Of a stretch of 52,679 nucleotides of DNA, positions 43,243-52,000 are shown piece after piece. Below the pieces are notes generated by a model. It was not told where the DNA came from and searched no databases. It saw only the letters and a program-made list of their open reading frames with translations. The DNA comes from Bacteroidales bacterium. Its GTDB lineage: Bacteria; Bacteroidota; Bacteroidia; Bacteroidales; JAHJDW01. Each line of letters opens with the position of its first letter. Position 1 is the stretch's first letter. Where the stretch lies: assembly GCA_029004185.1 (NCBI GenBank), contig JAQUPB010000004.1, positions 1-52,679 of the forward strand, written 5' to 3'. Made by a program: the position numbers and the translations under genes.

Positions 43243-44781
43243 ATGTTAGTTAAAACATACGGAAGTGCGATATACGGCGTGAATGCCACAACAATTACCG
43301 TTGAGGTTAATGTTGACCAGGGAATAAGTTTTTTTATGGTAGGTTTGCCCGATAATGCCGTTAAAGAAAGTCACCAACGCATAGAAGCAGCGCTGAAGAA
43401 CATCGGGTACAAGATTCCCGGGAAGAAAATAGTCATTAACATGGCCCCTGCCGACATCAAAAAAGAAGGTTCGGCATACGATCTTACTATAGCAACAGGG
43501 ATTCTTGCCGCATCTGAATTTATAAAAACCGAAAAAATAGGCGACTATATAATTATGGGCGAAATTTCACTCGACGGAGGACTTCAGCCCATAAAAGGAG
43601 CATTACCAATTGCAATTGAGGCAAAAAAGGCAGGATTTAAGGGATTTATACTTCCCGAACAGAATGTGAGGGAAGCCGCAATTGTTGAAGGGCTGAAAGT
43701 TTATGGCGTAAAGAACATAACTGAGGTTATTGATTTTTTTAATGATAAAATTACTCTTGAACCAACTTATATTGACTCAAAAGAAGAATTCTATAAAAAA
43801 TTAAATAATTACGAGTTCGATTTTGCCGATGTGAAAGGACAGGAAAATATTAAAAGAGCTCTGGAAATTGCTGCTGCCGGCGGTCATAACATCATTCTTA
43901 TCGGTCCTCCCGGGGCAGGAAAAACAATGCTTGCAAAACGCCTGCCTTCAATATTACCGCCTTTAAGCATAAATGAATCGCTCGAAACAACAAAAATTCA
44001 TTCAGTTGCCGGAAAAGTCACAAAGGATGTTTCTCTTGTTACTGTCAGGCCATTCAGATCACCTCATCATACAATAAGCGATGTGGCACTTGTTGGCGGA
44101 GGCAGTTTCCCTCAACCGGGCGAAATTTCGCTGGCTCATAACGGGGTTTTATTCCTGGATGAACTTCCCGAATTTAAAAGAACGGTTCTCGAAGTGATGC
44201 GCCAGCCTCTTGAAGACAGGGTAGTGACAATATCAAGGTCGAAATTTACTGTTGAATATCCTGCGAGTTTTATGCTGGTGGCTTCAATGAACCCTTGTCC
44301 CTGCGGATTTTATAACCATCCTGAAAAAGATTGCGTTTGTGCTGCAGGCGTGGTTCAGAAGTATTTAAACAGAATTTCAGGACCATTGCTGGATAGAATT
44401 GATATTCATATTGAGGTTACTCCTGTTCCTTTCCGCGAACTTTCAAGTGTTCATCCTGCTGAAAAAAGTGAATTGGTGAGGGAAAGGGTTATTAGGGCAA
44501 GAAACATCCAGCAAAAACGATTTGAAAGCAGCAATGGTGTGCATTGCAATGCGCAAATAACCTCAAAACTTCTCAAATTACATTGCAAAATTGACGATGC
44601 CGGAATGAATATTTTAAAAACAGCAATGGATAAACTCGGTTTGTCTGCAAGAGCTTACGACCGCATTTTAAAAGTTTCACGTACAATAGCCGATTTAGGC
44701 GGAAGTGAAAACATTAAAAATGAACATCTCGCCGAAGCTATTCATTACAGAAGTCTGGATAGGGATAGTTGGGCGGGGTGA
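43243..44781 (+). CDS. YifB/ComM-family AAA+ ATPase (Mg-chelatase-like)
   Basis: This 512-residue protein has the N-terminal ChlI-like domain (SFFMVGLPDNAVKESHQRIEA in part), a Walker A GPPGAGKT at about 221-228, Walker B FLDELPEF, a zinc-like NPCPCGFYNHPEKDCVC segment and the C-terminal Mg-chelatase-like helical domain ending HYRSLDRDSWAG. ComM is a helicase that promotes branch migration during natural transformation. All motifs look intact. A degenerate second copy of its last 60 bp lies at 45817-45876, after the radical SAM gene. Confidence 0.95.
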   Translation: MLVKTYGSAIYGVNATTITVEVNVDQGISFFMVGLPDNAVKESHQRIEAALKNIGYKIPGKKIVINMAPADIKKEGSAYDLTIATGILAASEFIKTEKIGDYIIMGEISLDGGLQPIKGALPIAIEAKKAGFKGFILPEQNVREAAIVEGLKVYGVKNITEVIDFFNDKITLEPTYIDSKEEFYKKLNNYEFDFADVKGQENIKRALEIAAAGGHNIILIGPPGAGKTMLAKRLPSILPPLSINESLETTKIHSVAGKVTKDVSLVTVRPFRSPHHTISDVALVGGGSFPQPGEISLAHNGVLFLDELPEFKRTVLEVMRQPLEDRVVTISRSKFTVEYPASFMLVASMNPCPCGFYNHPEKDCVCAAGVVQKYLNRISGPLLDRIDIHIEVTPVPFRELSSVHPAEKSELVRERVIRARNIQQKRFESSNGVHCNAQITSKLLKLHCKIDDAGMNILKTAMDKLGLSARAYDRILKVSRTIADLGGSENIKNEHLAEAIHYRSLDRDSWAG

Positions 44782-44784
44782 GAT

Positions 44785-44818
44785 AGTTTTCGGTTCTCAG
44801 TTTTCAGTTTTCAGTTAA
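44785..44818. repeat. AAACTGA word repeat, inverted orientation
   Basis: TTTTCGGTTCTCAGTTTTCAG and onwards is the reverse-complement form of the runs at 20809-20839 and 40831-40865. It lies just after the ComM stop codon. Confidence 0.6.
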
Positions 44819-44895
44819 ACTTCATTATTTGAAATTAGATATTCTATATTTTTCTTATTTTTATAGAAACTTGATATAGTTTTTCATCAAGATTA

Positions 44896-45792
44896 ATGAT
44901 AAAAAATTATGTGTTAATGGAACTGAAGAAGTTTAAGAAAATTTATATTGAAATTACCAACGTATGTAACCTCAATTGCAGCTTTTGTTATGCCAGTAAC
45001 CGACAACCCGGATTTATGCCGTTAACATTATTTGCTGAGGTTATAAAAAAAACACATAAGCATACCAATTATATTTGTTTGCATGTAAAGGGCGAACCTT
45101 TAATTCATCCCCAATTAAGCGATATGCTCGACATATGCCGCGAATATAAACTACGTGTAGTTTTGGTTACCAATGGAACACTTCTTGCCGATAAGGGTGA
45201 GATGTTACTGGCGAAGTCTGCATTACGACAAATAAATATATCGTTACATTGTTTTCAGGAAATAAAAAGTTCTGAAAATAAAAACAACTATATTAAAGAA
45301 GTAATAGCGTTTACTAAAAAAGCTATTTTGCAATCTGACAAAACGATATCGCTGCGATTCTGGAATGTTAAAAACGAAAGCCAAAATAATTATCAGGACA
45401 ATCAGACAATTCTTTATGAAATAGAAAAAGAATTTGCTCCAGGTATAGATTTGATGCATAAAATAGAACCGCGAAAGGGTTTGCAACTGCATGAAAGGTT
45501 ATACATTAACTCCGATTACGAATTTTCATGGCCCAGTCTAACAAGTAATTATGATAAAACTGAAGGCACATGTTATGGCCTGCGTTATCAAATAGCAGTG
45601 CTATGCGACGGAACAGTTATACCATGTTGCCTCGATGCCGAAGGAATTATAAACCTCGGAAATATTAATGATAATGAACTACAGCAGATTTTTAACTCGG
45701 ACAAAGCACAAAAAATATATAATGGTTTTTTAAACACAACCCGCATTGAACCACTATGCCGCAAATGCCGGTTTATTGAAAAATTTAACTGA
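44896..45792 (+). CDS. Radical SAM/SPASM-domain protein
   Basis: This 298-residue enzyme has the radical SAM cluster motif CNLNCSFC (Cys24, Cys28, Cys31) and a short KGEP motif (LHVKGEPLIHP). A C-terminal SPASM-like region has cysteines in GTCYG, VIPCCLDAEG and EPLCRKCRF that can bind extra Fe-S clusters. Such proteins modify peptides or sulfatase-like targets; no precursor peptide or sulfatase gene is seen next to it, so the target is unknown. It lies between the ComM gene and a copied ComM end, so it may have been inserted. Start at 44896 is not certain; an ATG at 44917 also works. Confidence 0.85.
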   Translation: MIKNYVLMELKKFKKIYIEITNVCNLNCSFCYASNRQPGFMPLTLFAEVIKKTHKHTNYICLHVKGEPLIHPQLSDMLDICREYKLRVVLVTNGTLLADKGEMLLAKSALRQINISLHCFQEIKSSENKNNYIKEVIAFTKKAILQSDKTISLRFWNVKNESQNNYQDNQTILYEIEKEFAPGIDLMHKIEPRKGLQLHERLYINSDYEFSWPSLTSNYDKTEGTCYGLRYQIAVLCDGTVIPCCLDAEGIINLGNINDNELQQIFNSDKAQKIYNGFLNTTRIEPLCRKCRFIEKFN

Positions 45793-45810
45793 AGCGAAAG
45801 CGAATAAATA

Positions 45811-45876
45811 AAAACCGAACATATTGCCGAAGCTATTCATTACAGAAGTCTGGACAGAGAGAATTGGGAGGGGTAG
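45811..45876 (+). pseudogene. Displaced second copy of the ComM gene 3' end
   Basis: Bases 45817-45876 align with 44722-44781, the last 19 codons and stop of the ComM gene, with about 85 percent identity. The frame is kept: it would read EHIAEAIHYRSLDRENWEG plus TAG, against EHLAEAIHYRSLDRDSWAG in the gene. Most changes are silent or conservative. It is too short to be a gene and looks like the old or foreign gene end left behind by insertion. Confidence 0.85.
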
Positions 45877-46033
45877 AATAAGTTGTGAAGGGTGAATTTG
45901 TGAATTATTGTATAATTTAGGATTTGAGATTTAGGATTTAAAAATATTTACTGTAAATTGTTAAAAATTCTTAAAAAACCCACTCATTTAGTCTAAAAGT
46001 GAGTATAATAACTTCTTTTTATCTTAACTGGTT

Positions 46034-46041
46034 TAATTTTG
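46034..46041 (+). promoter_or_regulatory. Probable -7 promoter element of rlpA (TAATTTTG)
   Basis: An exact TAnnTTTG match lies 36 bp before the ATG at 46078. A clear -33 element is not seen. Confidence 0.45.
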
Positions 46042-46077
46042 CAAAGTTTTAAATTTCAGTAAAACAAATTTTTATAA

Positions 46078-46686
46078 ATGAGATTATTTATTTCAATATT
46101 ACTTTCAGTAAATTTCATATTTATTTCAATTGCACAAAACGGATATGTTGAAATAGGCAGAGCTACTTATTATTCAAATAAGTTTGAAGGCAGGAAAACT
46201 ACCAGCGGCGAAAGATATTTTAAAACAAAGTATTCGGCGGCTCATCCGAAAATGCCATTAGGAACTTATGTGAGAGTAACCAATTTAAAAAACAATAAAT
46301 CAGTTGTAGTAAAAGTCAACGACAGATGCCCTGTCAGAAAAACCAGAATAATAGACCTTTCCAGAGTAGCAGCCCACGAACTTGGCATGATTAATATTGG
46401 TGTTTGCAGTGTTAAAGTAGAACAAATAGATACTTTCATAAAGGATTATTCGAAATATTTTATCAGGGTGGCAACGTGCAAAACTAATCAAGGGGCTTTG
46501 AATACAATAAAAACTTTTTTACCCGACCACCGGAAAAACGCATTCATTGTTACTGCAAAAAGAGGAAATCAGTATTTTTATAAAATTCTTGTTGGTCCTT
46601 ATTTAAGGGAGGAAGAAGCCGAAGAACATCTGAGATCATTAATAAAAAGATACAGGAGCTCTTATATGTTAAGAGTGTCTGAATAA
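46078..46686 (+). CDS. rlpA: Septal ring lytic transglycosylase, RlpA family, with SPOR domain
   Basis: This 202-residue protein has a signal peptide (about 1-19) and a double-psi beta-barrel domain (about 22-115) with GRATYYSNKFEGRKTTSGE and VKVNDRCP, the RlpA hallmarks; its catalytic-type Asp and the glycine-rich turns are present. A SPOR domain at about 125-202 (FIRVATCKTNQGALNTIK, YFYKILVGPYLREEEAEEH) binds denuded peptidoglycan at the septum. RlpA cleaves such glycan during cell separation. It has its own promoter and lies 39 bp before hflX. In Bacteroidota the lipid anchor is often absent, as here. Confidence 0.9.
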   Translation: MRLFISILLSVNFIFISIAQNGYVEIGRATYYSNKFEGRKTTSGERYFKTKYSAAHPKMPLGTYVRVTNLKNNKSVVVKVNDRCPVRKTRIIDLSRVAAHELGMINIGVCSVKVEQIDTFIKDYSKYFIRVATCKTNQGALNTIKTFLPDHRKNAFIVTAKRGNQYFYKILVGPYLREEEAEEHLRSLIKRYRSSYMLRVSE

Positions 46687-46725
46687 AATTTTTCCCCGAA
46701 GGAAAGCTAACTACGAAACTACTTA

Positions 46726-47913
46726 ATGCCAAAAAATTTAAGAACTAACCAAGATACCGAGACCGCAGTTCTTATAGGAGTTATTTCCGGAAAACAAAAT
46801 GAAAAGGAAGTTAAAGAATATCTCGACGAGTTGTCTTTTCTTACCGAAACCGCAGGCGGAAATCCCCTGAAAAGATTTGTTCAGAAACTTGAACATTTTG
46901 AATCGCGGACTTTCATAGGTTCGGGAAAACTCAATGAAATAAAAATATTTGTGAGCGACAATAATGTTGACATGGCCATTTTCGATGATGACCTGTCGCC
47001 TTCGCAAATGCGCAATATTGAAGATGTTTTGAAATGCCGTGTTCTCGACAGGACAAATCTCATACTTGATATTTTTGCGAAAAGAGCAAAAACCGCTTAT
47101 GCAAAAACTCAGGTTGAACTTGCACAATACCAGTATCTGCTTACGCGTCTGGCCGGAATGTGGACACATCTTTCAAAACAAAAAGGAGGAATCGGATTAA
47201 GAGGTCCAGGCGAAAAGGAAATTGAAACCGACCGCCGTATTATCCGCGACAGAATTTCTTTGCTGAAAGAAAAACTTAAAATCATTGACAAACAACAAAT
47301 CACACAGCGCAAAAGCCGCGGAGCGCTTGTGAGAGTTGCCCTGGTGGGTTATACAAATGTCGGGAAATCTACAATAATGAATCTTCTGAGCAAGTCGGAT
47401 GTGTTTGCCGAAAATAAATTGTTTGCAACCCTCGACACTACGGTTAGAAAAGTTGTAATTGAAAATATTCCTTTTCTTTTAAGCGATACCGTGGGATTTA
47501 TAAGAAAACTTCCTCATGATTTGATTGAATCATTTAAATCAACACTCGATGAAGTGCGCGAAGCCGATGTTTTAATTCACGTTGTTGATATTTCACATCC
47601 GTGTTTTGAAGACCAGATAAATATTGTCAAGCAAACTTTGATTGATATTAAAGTTATTGATAAACCCACATTACTTGTTTTCAATAAAATTGACATTTTT
47701 GAAAAAAATGCAAAAGATTACGATTATACCGATGGTTCGGAGATGATGACAATAGAATCGTTAAACAATACATGGATGGCAAAGGAAAATATTCCCTGCA
47801 TTTTTATTTCGGCAACAAACAAAACAAATATTGATAGGTTGAAAAAAGACCTTCTGAAAGCAGTGAGCGAAATTCATTATAAACGCTATCCGAATTATCT
47901 TTTGAATCAATAA
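46726..47913 (+). CDS. hflX: GTPase HflX
   Basis: This 395-residue ribosome-associated GTPase splits stalled or hibernating 70S ribosomes. The N-terminal HflX domain shows FIGSGKLNEIK and DLSPSQMRNIEDVL, followed by RTNLILDIFAKRAKTAYAKTQ (in part) and GGIGLRGPGEKEIETDRR. The G domain has GYTNVGKST at about 208-216, LSDTVGFIRKLPH and FNKID. Length fits the family. It follows rlpA closely and may share its message. Confidence 0.97.
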   Translation: MPKNLRTNQDTETAVLIGVISGKQNEKEVKEYLDELSFLTETAGGNPLKRFVQKLEHFESRTFIGSGKLNEIKIFVSDNNVDMAIFDDDLSPSQMRNIEDVLKCRVLDRTNLILDIFAKRAKTAYAKTQVELAQYQYLLTRLAGMWTHLSKQKGGIGLRGPGEKEIETDRRIIRDRISLLKEKLKIIDKQQITQRKSRGALVRVALVGYTNVGKSTIMNLLSKSDVFAENKLFATLDTTVRKVVIENIPFLLSDTVGFIRKLPHDLIESFKSTLDEVREADVLIHVVDISHPCFEDQINIVKQTLIDIKVIDKPTLLVFNKIDIFEKNAKDYDYTDGSEMMTIESLNNTWMAKENIPCIFISATNKTNIDRLKKDLLKAVSEIHYKRYPNYLLNQ

Positions 47914-47949
47914 CGAAAATAAAAATTCAAATTAAAGTTATAATATAAA

Positions 47950-48048
47950 TTGCCACAAGGGCACAAGGACTCTAGGGTTCACAAAGAAAAACCAAATCTA
48001 CGGCTAATAAACTTAGTGTATCTTCGAATCTTAGTGTCTTTGTGGCAA
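47950..48048. repeat. Palindromic element with doubled CACAAGG word
   Basis: TTGCCACA (47950-47957) and TGTGGCAA (48041-48048) form the ends of an imperfect palindrome; the left arm repeats CACAAGG in tandem. It has the same design as the CACAGATT and GACGCAGATT palindromes. It lies between hflX and the convergent T9SS gene. Confidence 0.6.
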
Positions 48049-48095
48049 AAAATTTTTAATCATTGATTTGTGCTAATAAAAAAATAGTTTGAACT

Positions 48096-48962
48096 TTATT
48101 GTTTTATGATTTTTAAATTAAGTAGTTCGTTTGATAGTATTATTGATAATAAATAAACACCTGAATCAAAAGACGACAAATCTATTTTATATTGATTGGA
48201 AAAAGGAAAATACGATTTTAATTTTTCTCCAAGAATATTGTATAATAAGATTTCTTTAAACTGTGTATTAGCTTGTAAAACATAAATATTGTTTTCGGTA
48301 TTTTTTAATAAAATTTCCTCCTTGTTTTCTTTTTCACTGATGCCAGCAAATATCTGAAAGCAGCTACCATGATCTGGATTTACATATTTTAATGAATCAT
48401 TTTCATAATAACAAACTAACGAAAGACAAACACCTGTCATCTGCGAACCGGGATTGTATAATCCCATTTTATCACCAACACCCTCAATCCATTTATAGCC
48501 ATTGTCAGTATTAATTATTTTTCTATAAGAACCATCAATTTGTACTGAGTCTATTGAAATAACATGAATTGTTAAAGGTTGACCACCTCCAAATAAAGTA
48601 TTTAATATTGTAACTGAGTCGCCGGTATTTAAACTAAAATCGTAAATCAGCCCTTCATTGTCATTATATAAAAGAAAAATCCTTTTTGTACTATCTTCTT
48701 CACGATAGGAGTAATTTTCTCTATACCAATTAATGGAATCTTGTGTGCTTTCAGGTATATAATATTTCTTTCCATTAATTATAGTATCTGAAGTAAACCT
48801 GTAAAGTTTAGTATAATGAGGTGGTGGTCCTGCATAGCAATCATAATAATTCCATAATTTATCAGTATCGATTGTTTTAATATATTGAGCATTTGAAGGT
48901 TTGTTAACAAACAATAGAAATCCAATAAAAAAGATTAAATAAATAAGATAATTGTTTCTCAT
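48096..48962 (-). CDS. Secreted protein with T9SS sorting domain
   Basis: This 288-residue protein has a signal peptide (about 1-25, ending NAQ). The body (about 26-205) is a beta-rich domain with TDTDKLWNYYDCYAGPP-type aromatic segments and GVGDKMGLYNPGSQMTG; four or five cysteines may pair. The form matches a group of small T9SS proteins of unknown role in Bacteroidota. The last 70 residues are a short T9SS domain (EILLYNILGEKL to FDSGVYLLSIILSN). It is convergent with hflX and has no operon partner. Confidence 0.75.
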   Translation of the reverse strand: MRNNYLIYLIFFIGFLLFVNKPSNAQYIKTIDTDKLWNYYDCYAGPPPHYTKLYRFTSDTIINGKKYYIPESTQDSINWYRENYSYREEDSTKRIFLLYNDNEGLIYDFSLNTGDSVTILNTLFGGGQPLTIHVISIDSVQIDGSYRKIINTDNGYKWIEGVGDKMGLYNPGSQMTGVCLSLVCYYENDSLKYVNPDHGSCFQIFAGISEKENKEEILLKNTENNIYVLQANTQFKEILLYNILGEKLKSYFPFSNQYKIDLSSFDSGVYLLSIILSNELLNLKIIKQ

Positions 48963-49073
48963 TTTTTATTTTGTAAAATCATCTGTTTTGTAACAGATAG
49001 CCTGCCCGTATGTATTTTAAAACATAGGTGATAATACCGCGGAATTGTAATTTTAACAATAAGCCACAAACTT

Positions 49074-52000
49074 CTATTTAAAAGCAATCTGTTTTGTATC
49101 GGCAGTAATTACTTTTTTATAAAAATCAGCAAATTGTTTTATTTCAGAAAGCTGAATTATATCTTTTTTGATTTTCAATTCTCTTTTTGCTGTGATTTTA
49201 TTTTTTAGTACCGAAAAAGTAAGCGTATAATCTGCAATTGCACAGGTATATTTTATTGTTTTCGGAATTTCTGCGAGTATCTTAGCCGGAGGAAGAATAA
49301 TAACAAGCGTTTCGACATTTGAGTCAGAAATATATGTGCTCGAAATGTCAATCGGATATTTTCTTTCCTGGGCAAAAATAAAATCTTTAGCATCGGCTTT
49401 CATTGCCCAAGGTATAATAAATAAAGATAATCCGCTTACTTTTGTTATTGCACCTGAAGCAGTATAATTATATTTGTATATTACCGTATCTGTTCTGTCA
49501 TCAAGATGTTTGAATTCAAGAGAATTTAATTTTACGTTAGGATATTCACCCGTAAGCGCTTCGAGCATGCTTTTCTCCTGTTCTTTCTTTCCAAGATCGC
49601 GATACGAACTTCTCATGTCAGCAGCAAAAAGTCCCACTTTATAATTTGTTTTGATAATATTAAGATTTTCACCATCAATATTCACGGTTCCTGTACGGGA
49701 TATCAAATTTAAGTTTCTTGTTGGCGGATTAAGATAAAAAGGATTTACAACAATTTTATCTTTTTCATTTTTAATTTCCAGGACATACGCTTCAATCAGA
49801 CTTTCATAAAAACTGTTGAACGGAAGAAAATCAGAAGTCAGTTCTATGTAATAATCTTTTGAATCAATATTAACTTTAGCAATACAATGATTGAAAGCAA
49901 CAGAAGGCAGCAGTAAATCTTTTTTTCCGTTGTTTTTTGTATTAACCAAAACCCATTCGGCATTAACGCCTATTTCTTTGCACATTGCAACGAATAAAGT
50001 TGAAACATCTTTGCAGTCGCCAAGTTTTGTATTAAGTACCTTCGATGCTTTTTGAGGAACAAAACTGCTTTGTAAAAATGATACAGAGCTGTATCTGATA
50101 TTTTTTACAATGTAATTATAAATTTCTTTCACTTTTGCCATAGTTGAAAGATTTGTCTTTCCTTCAAATAAAGAAGCAACTGTTTCTTTTACTTCAAAAT
50201 CGGATTTTGCTTTGGTTGAAGCAAGGTCATAGTACCAGTTGGAAATGTATGTCCAGTCAGGAAAAGAAGACAAGTGCAAAACATTTGCATAATCAGAAAA
50301 TTTTGGCATTTTATCTTCACTTTTTATACTTTCCTGATTTGTTTTTTCCCAAATATAAAGATCAAATTCTTTGTCTTTTGTTACTTTGGGAGCTATTTCC
50401 TCCTGACTGAATTTGGAAGTAAATTTTATTTCAGGTGAAATCAGCAAACTATATTTTGTTTTCAAATAAGGAAAAGCATGACTGAAGTAGCATTTGTTGG
50501 AGAAATAGGGAGCCAACTTTCCAACATAGTAATTTTCCACTTTATAAGTTATATGAATGGCGTCGCCAACCTCAAGTGAAGTAAACACAATTTTGTTGTC
50601 GCTGGTTTCGGCAGCAATTTTACTTCCGCTGGGTTTTATTACTTCGGCTTTTTCGATTAGAAGCCTCTGCATATAATAATAATATATTGTATAATTTTTC
50701 CATGTATCAATACCTTGTGCATTCAGAACCTTAATTAATATTATATGTTTCTCTTCTGATGCGCCACCGCTATATACAATCTTTTGTGTTTCATCTAAAA
50801 GAATAACACTATTATCTTCTGGGTATTCAGAAGCTTTTGGCGAACTTTTACAAATTGCATAAACGTCCGGCTGAGTGAAATAATCATAAGGATCTTTTTT
50901 GTCTTCAAGTTTTGTAAGTTTTTTTCTGTTTTCATATTGATTGGGAGAATATGTAATAGACTTTTTATAAGCATCTATGGCATTTGTCTTTTGGGACTGA
51001 TTTTCGTATGCAGAAGCTAATTCACCCCAATATGCACCAACATAAGGAGCTAATACTAATGATTTTTTGTACCAATCTTCAGCTTCGGAATATTTTTGCA
51101 GCTGGAAGTAAACATCTCCGATTTGTTTCGGATATTCAGCTTCACCGGGGTTCAATTCTATCAGCTCTTTAAATGAAGAAAATCCATTTGTAATGTCTCC
51201 TATATGAAAATAATCATCGGTAATACTTGCTAAAATAGATGTAGTGTAATGATTGCTCAGATATTTTTTCAATACTCTAATTGCTCCCGGATAATTTTTG
51301 TTTACTTCAACTTCAATTGCATGTTTCAGATCAACAAAATCAGCTTCTTCGGGATATTTCTTATAAGCAGCTTCTGCTAATTTTATAAGTTCTTCCTGTT
51401 TTTTATTTTTTGCTGCAAGTTCAATTCTCTTAGACATAGTTGCTTGATTTATTCCATAAAGATTTTCTATCTGGTCGAGTTTTTCTTCAGCTCCTTTATA
51501 GTCTTCTTTATCTATGTCTTCTCTGTATAAACAGTTTAATGAAAAGAGACTTTTGGGGTCATTGTCTTTCAACCATTCCAAAGTTGCATTATAATCGGTA
51601 TTGTTTTTTTCGCTATAATAAACATCAAGCAAATCATAGTGAATAAAGCTGCATTTAGGTGCTATCTTTTGAGCTTTCAGCAATATTTTTCTGGCTTCAT
51701 ATGATTTCTGGTTTCTGAGATACGTATTGGCAAGCAATAAATAGTTAAGCATTTTATTCGGATTTTGCTCTATTTCCTTTTTAAAAAATTCTTCGGCAAA
51801 ATTTGGAATATAAGTTGATTTATATGAATTATCAGGTGTGTATTCCTTCGGAGTTTTTGAATATAACATATTGGGAACAGGCCTTCCTTTATTATCTGTA
51901 ATTCTCATCAGGAAATTTGAAGCTCCTATTTCACTCTCTCCAATCTGAATCAGGATACGGTTATATCCTTTTTTGAGTTTAATTGTAGCAATGTATGTAT

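Noticed and set aside
44896-45792. RiPP or sulfatase-maturation cluster
   Set aside because: The SPASM protein would fit, but I found no small precursor gene, no sulfatase and no peptide exporter on either side.
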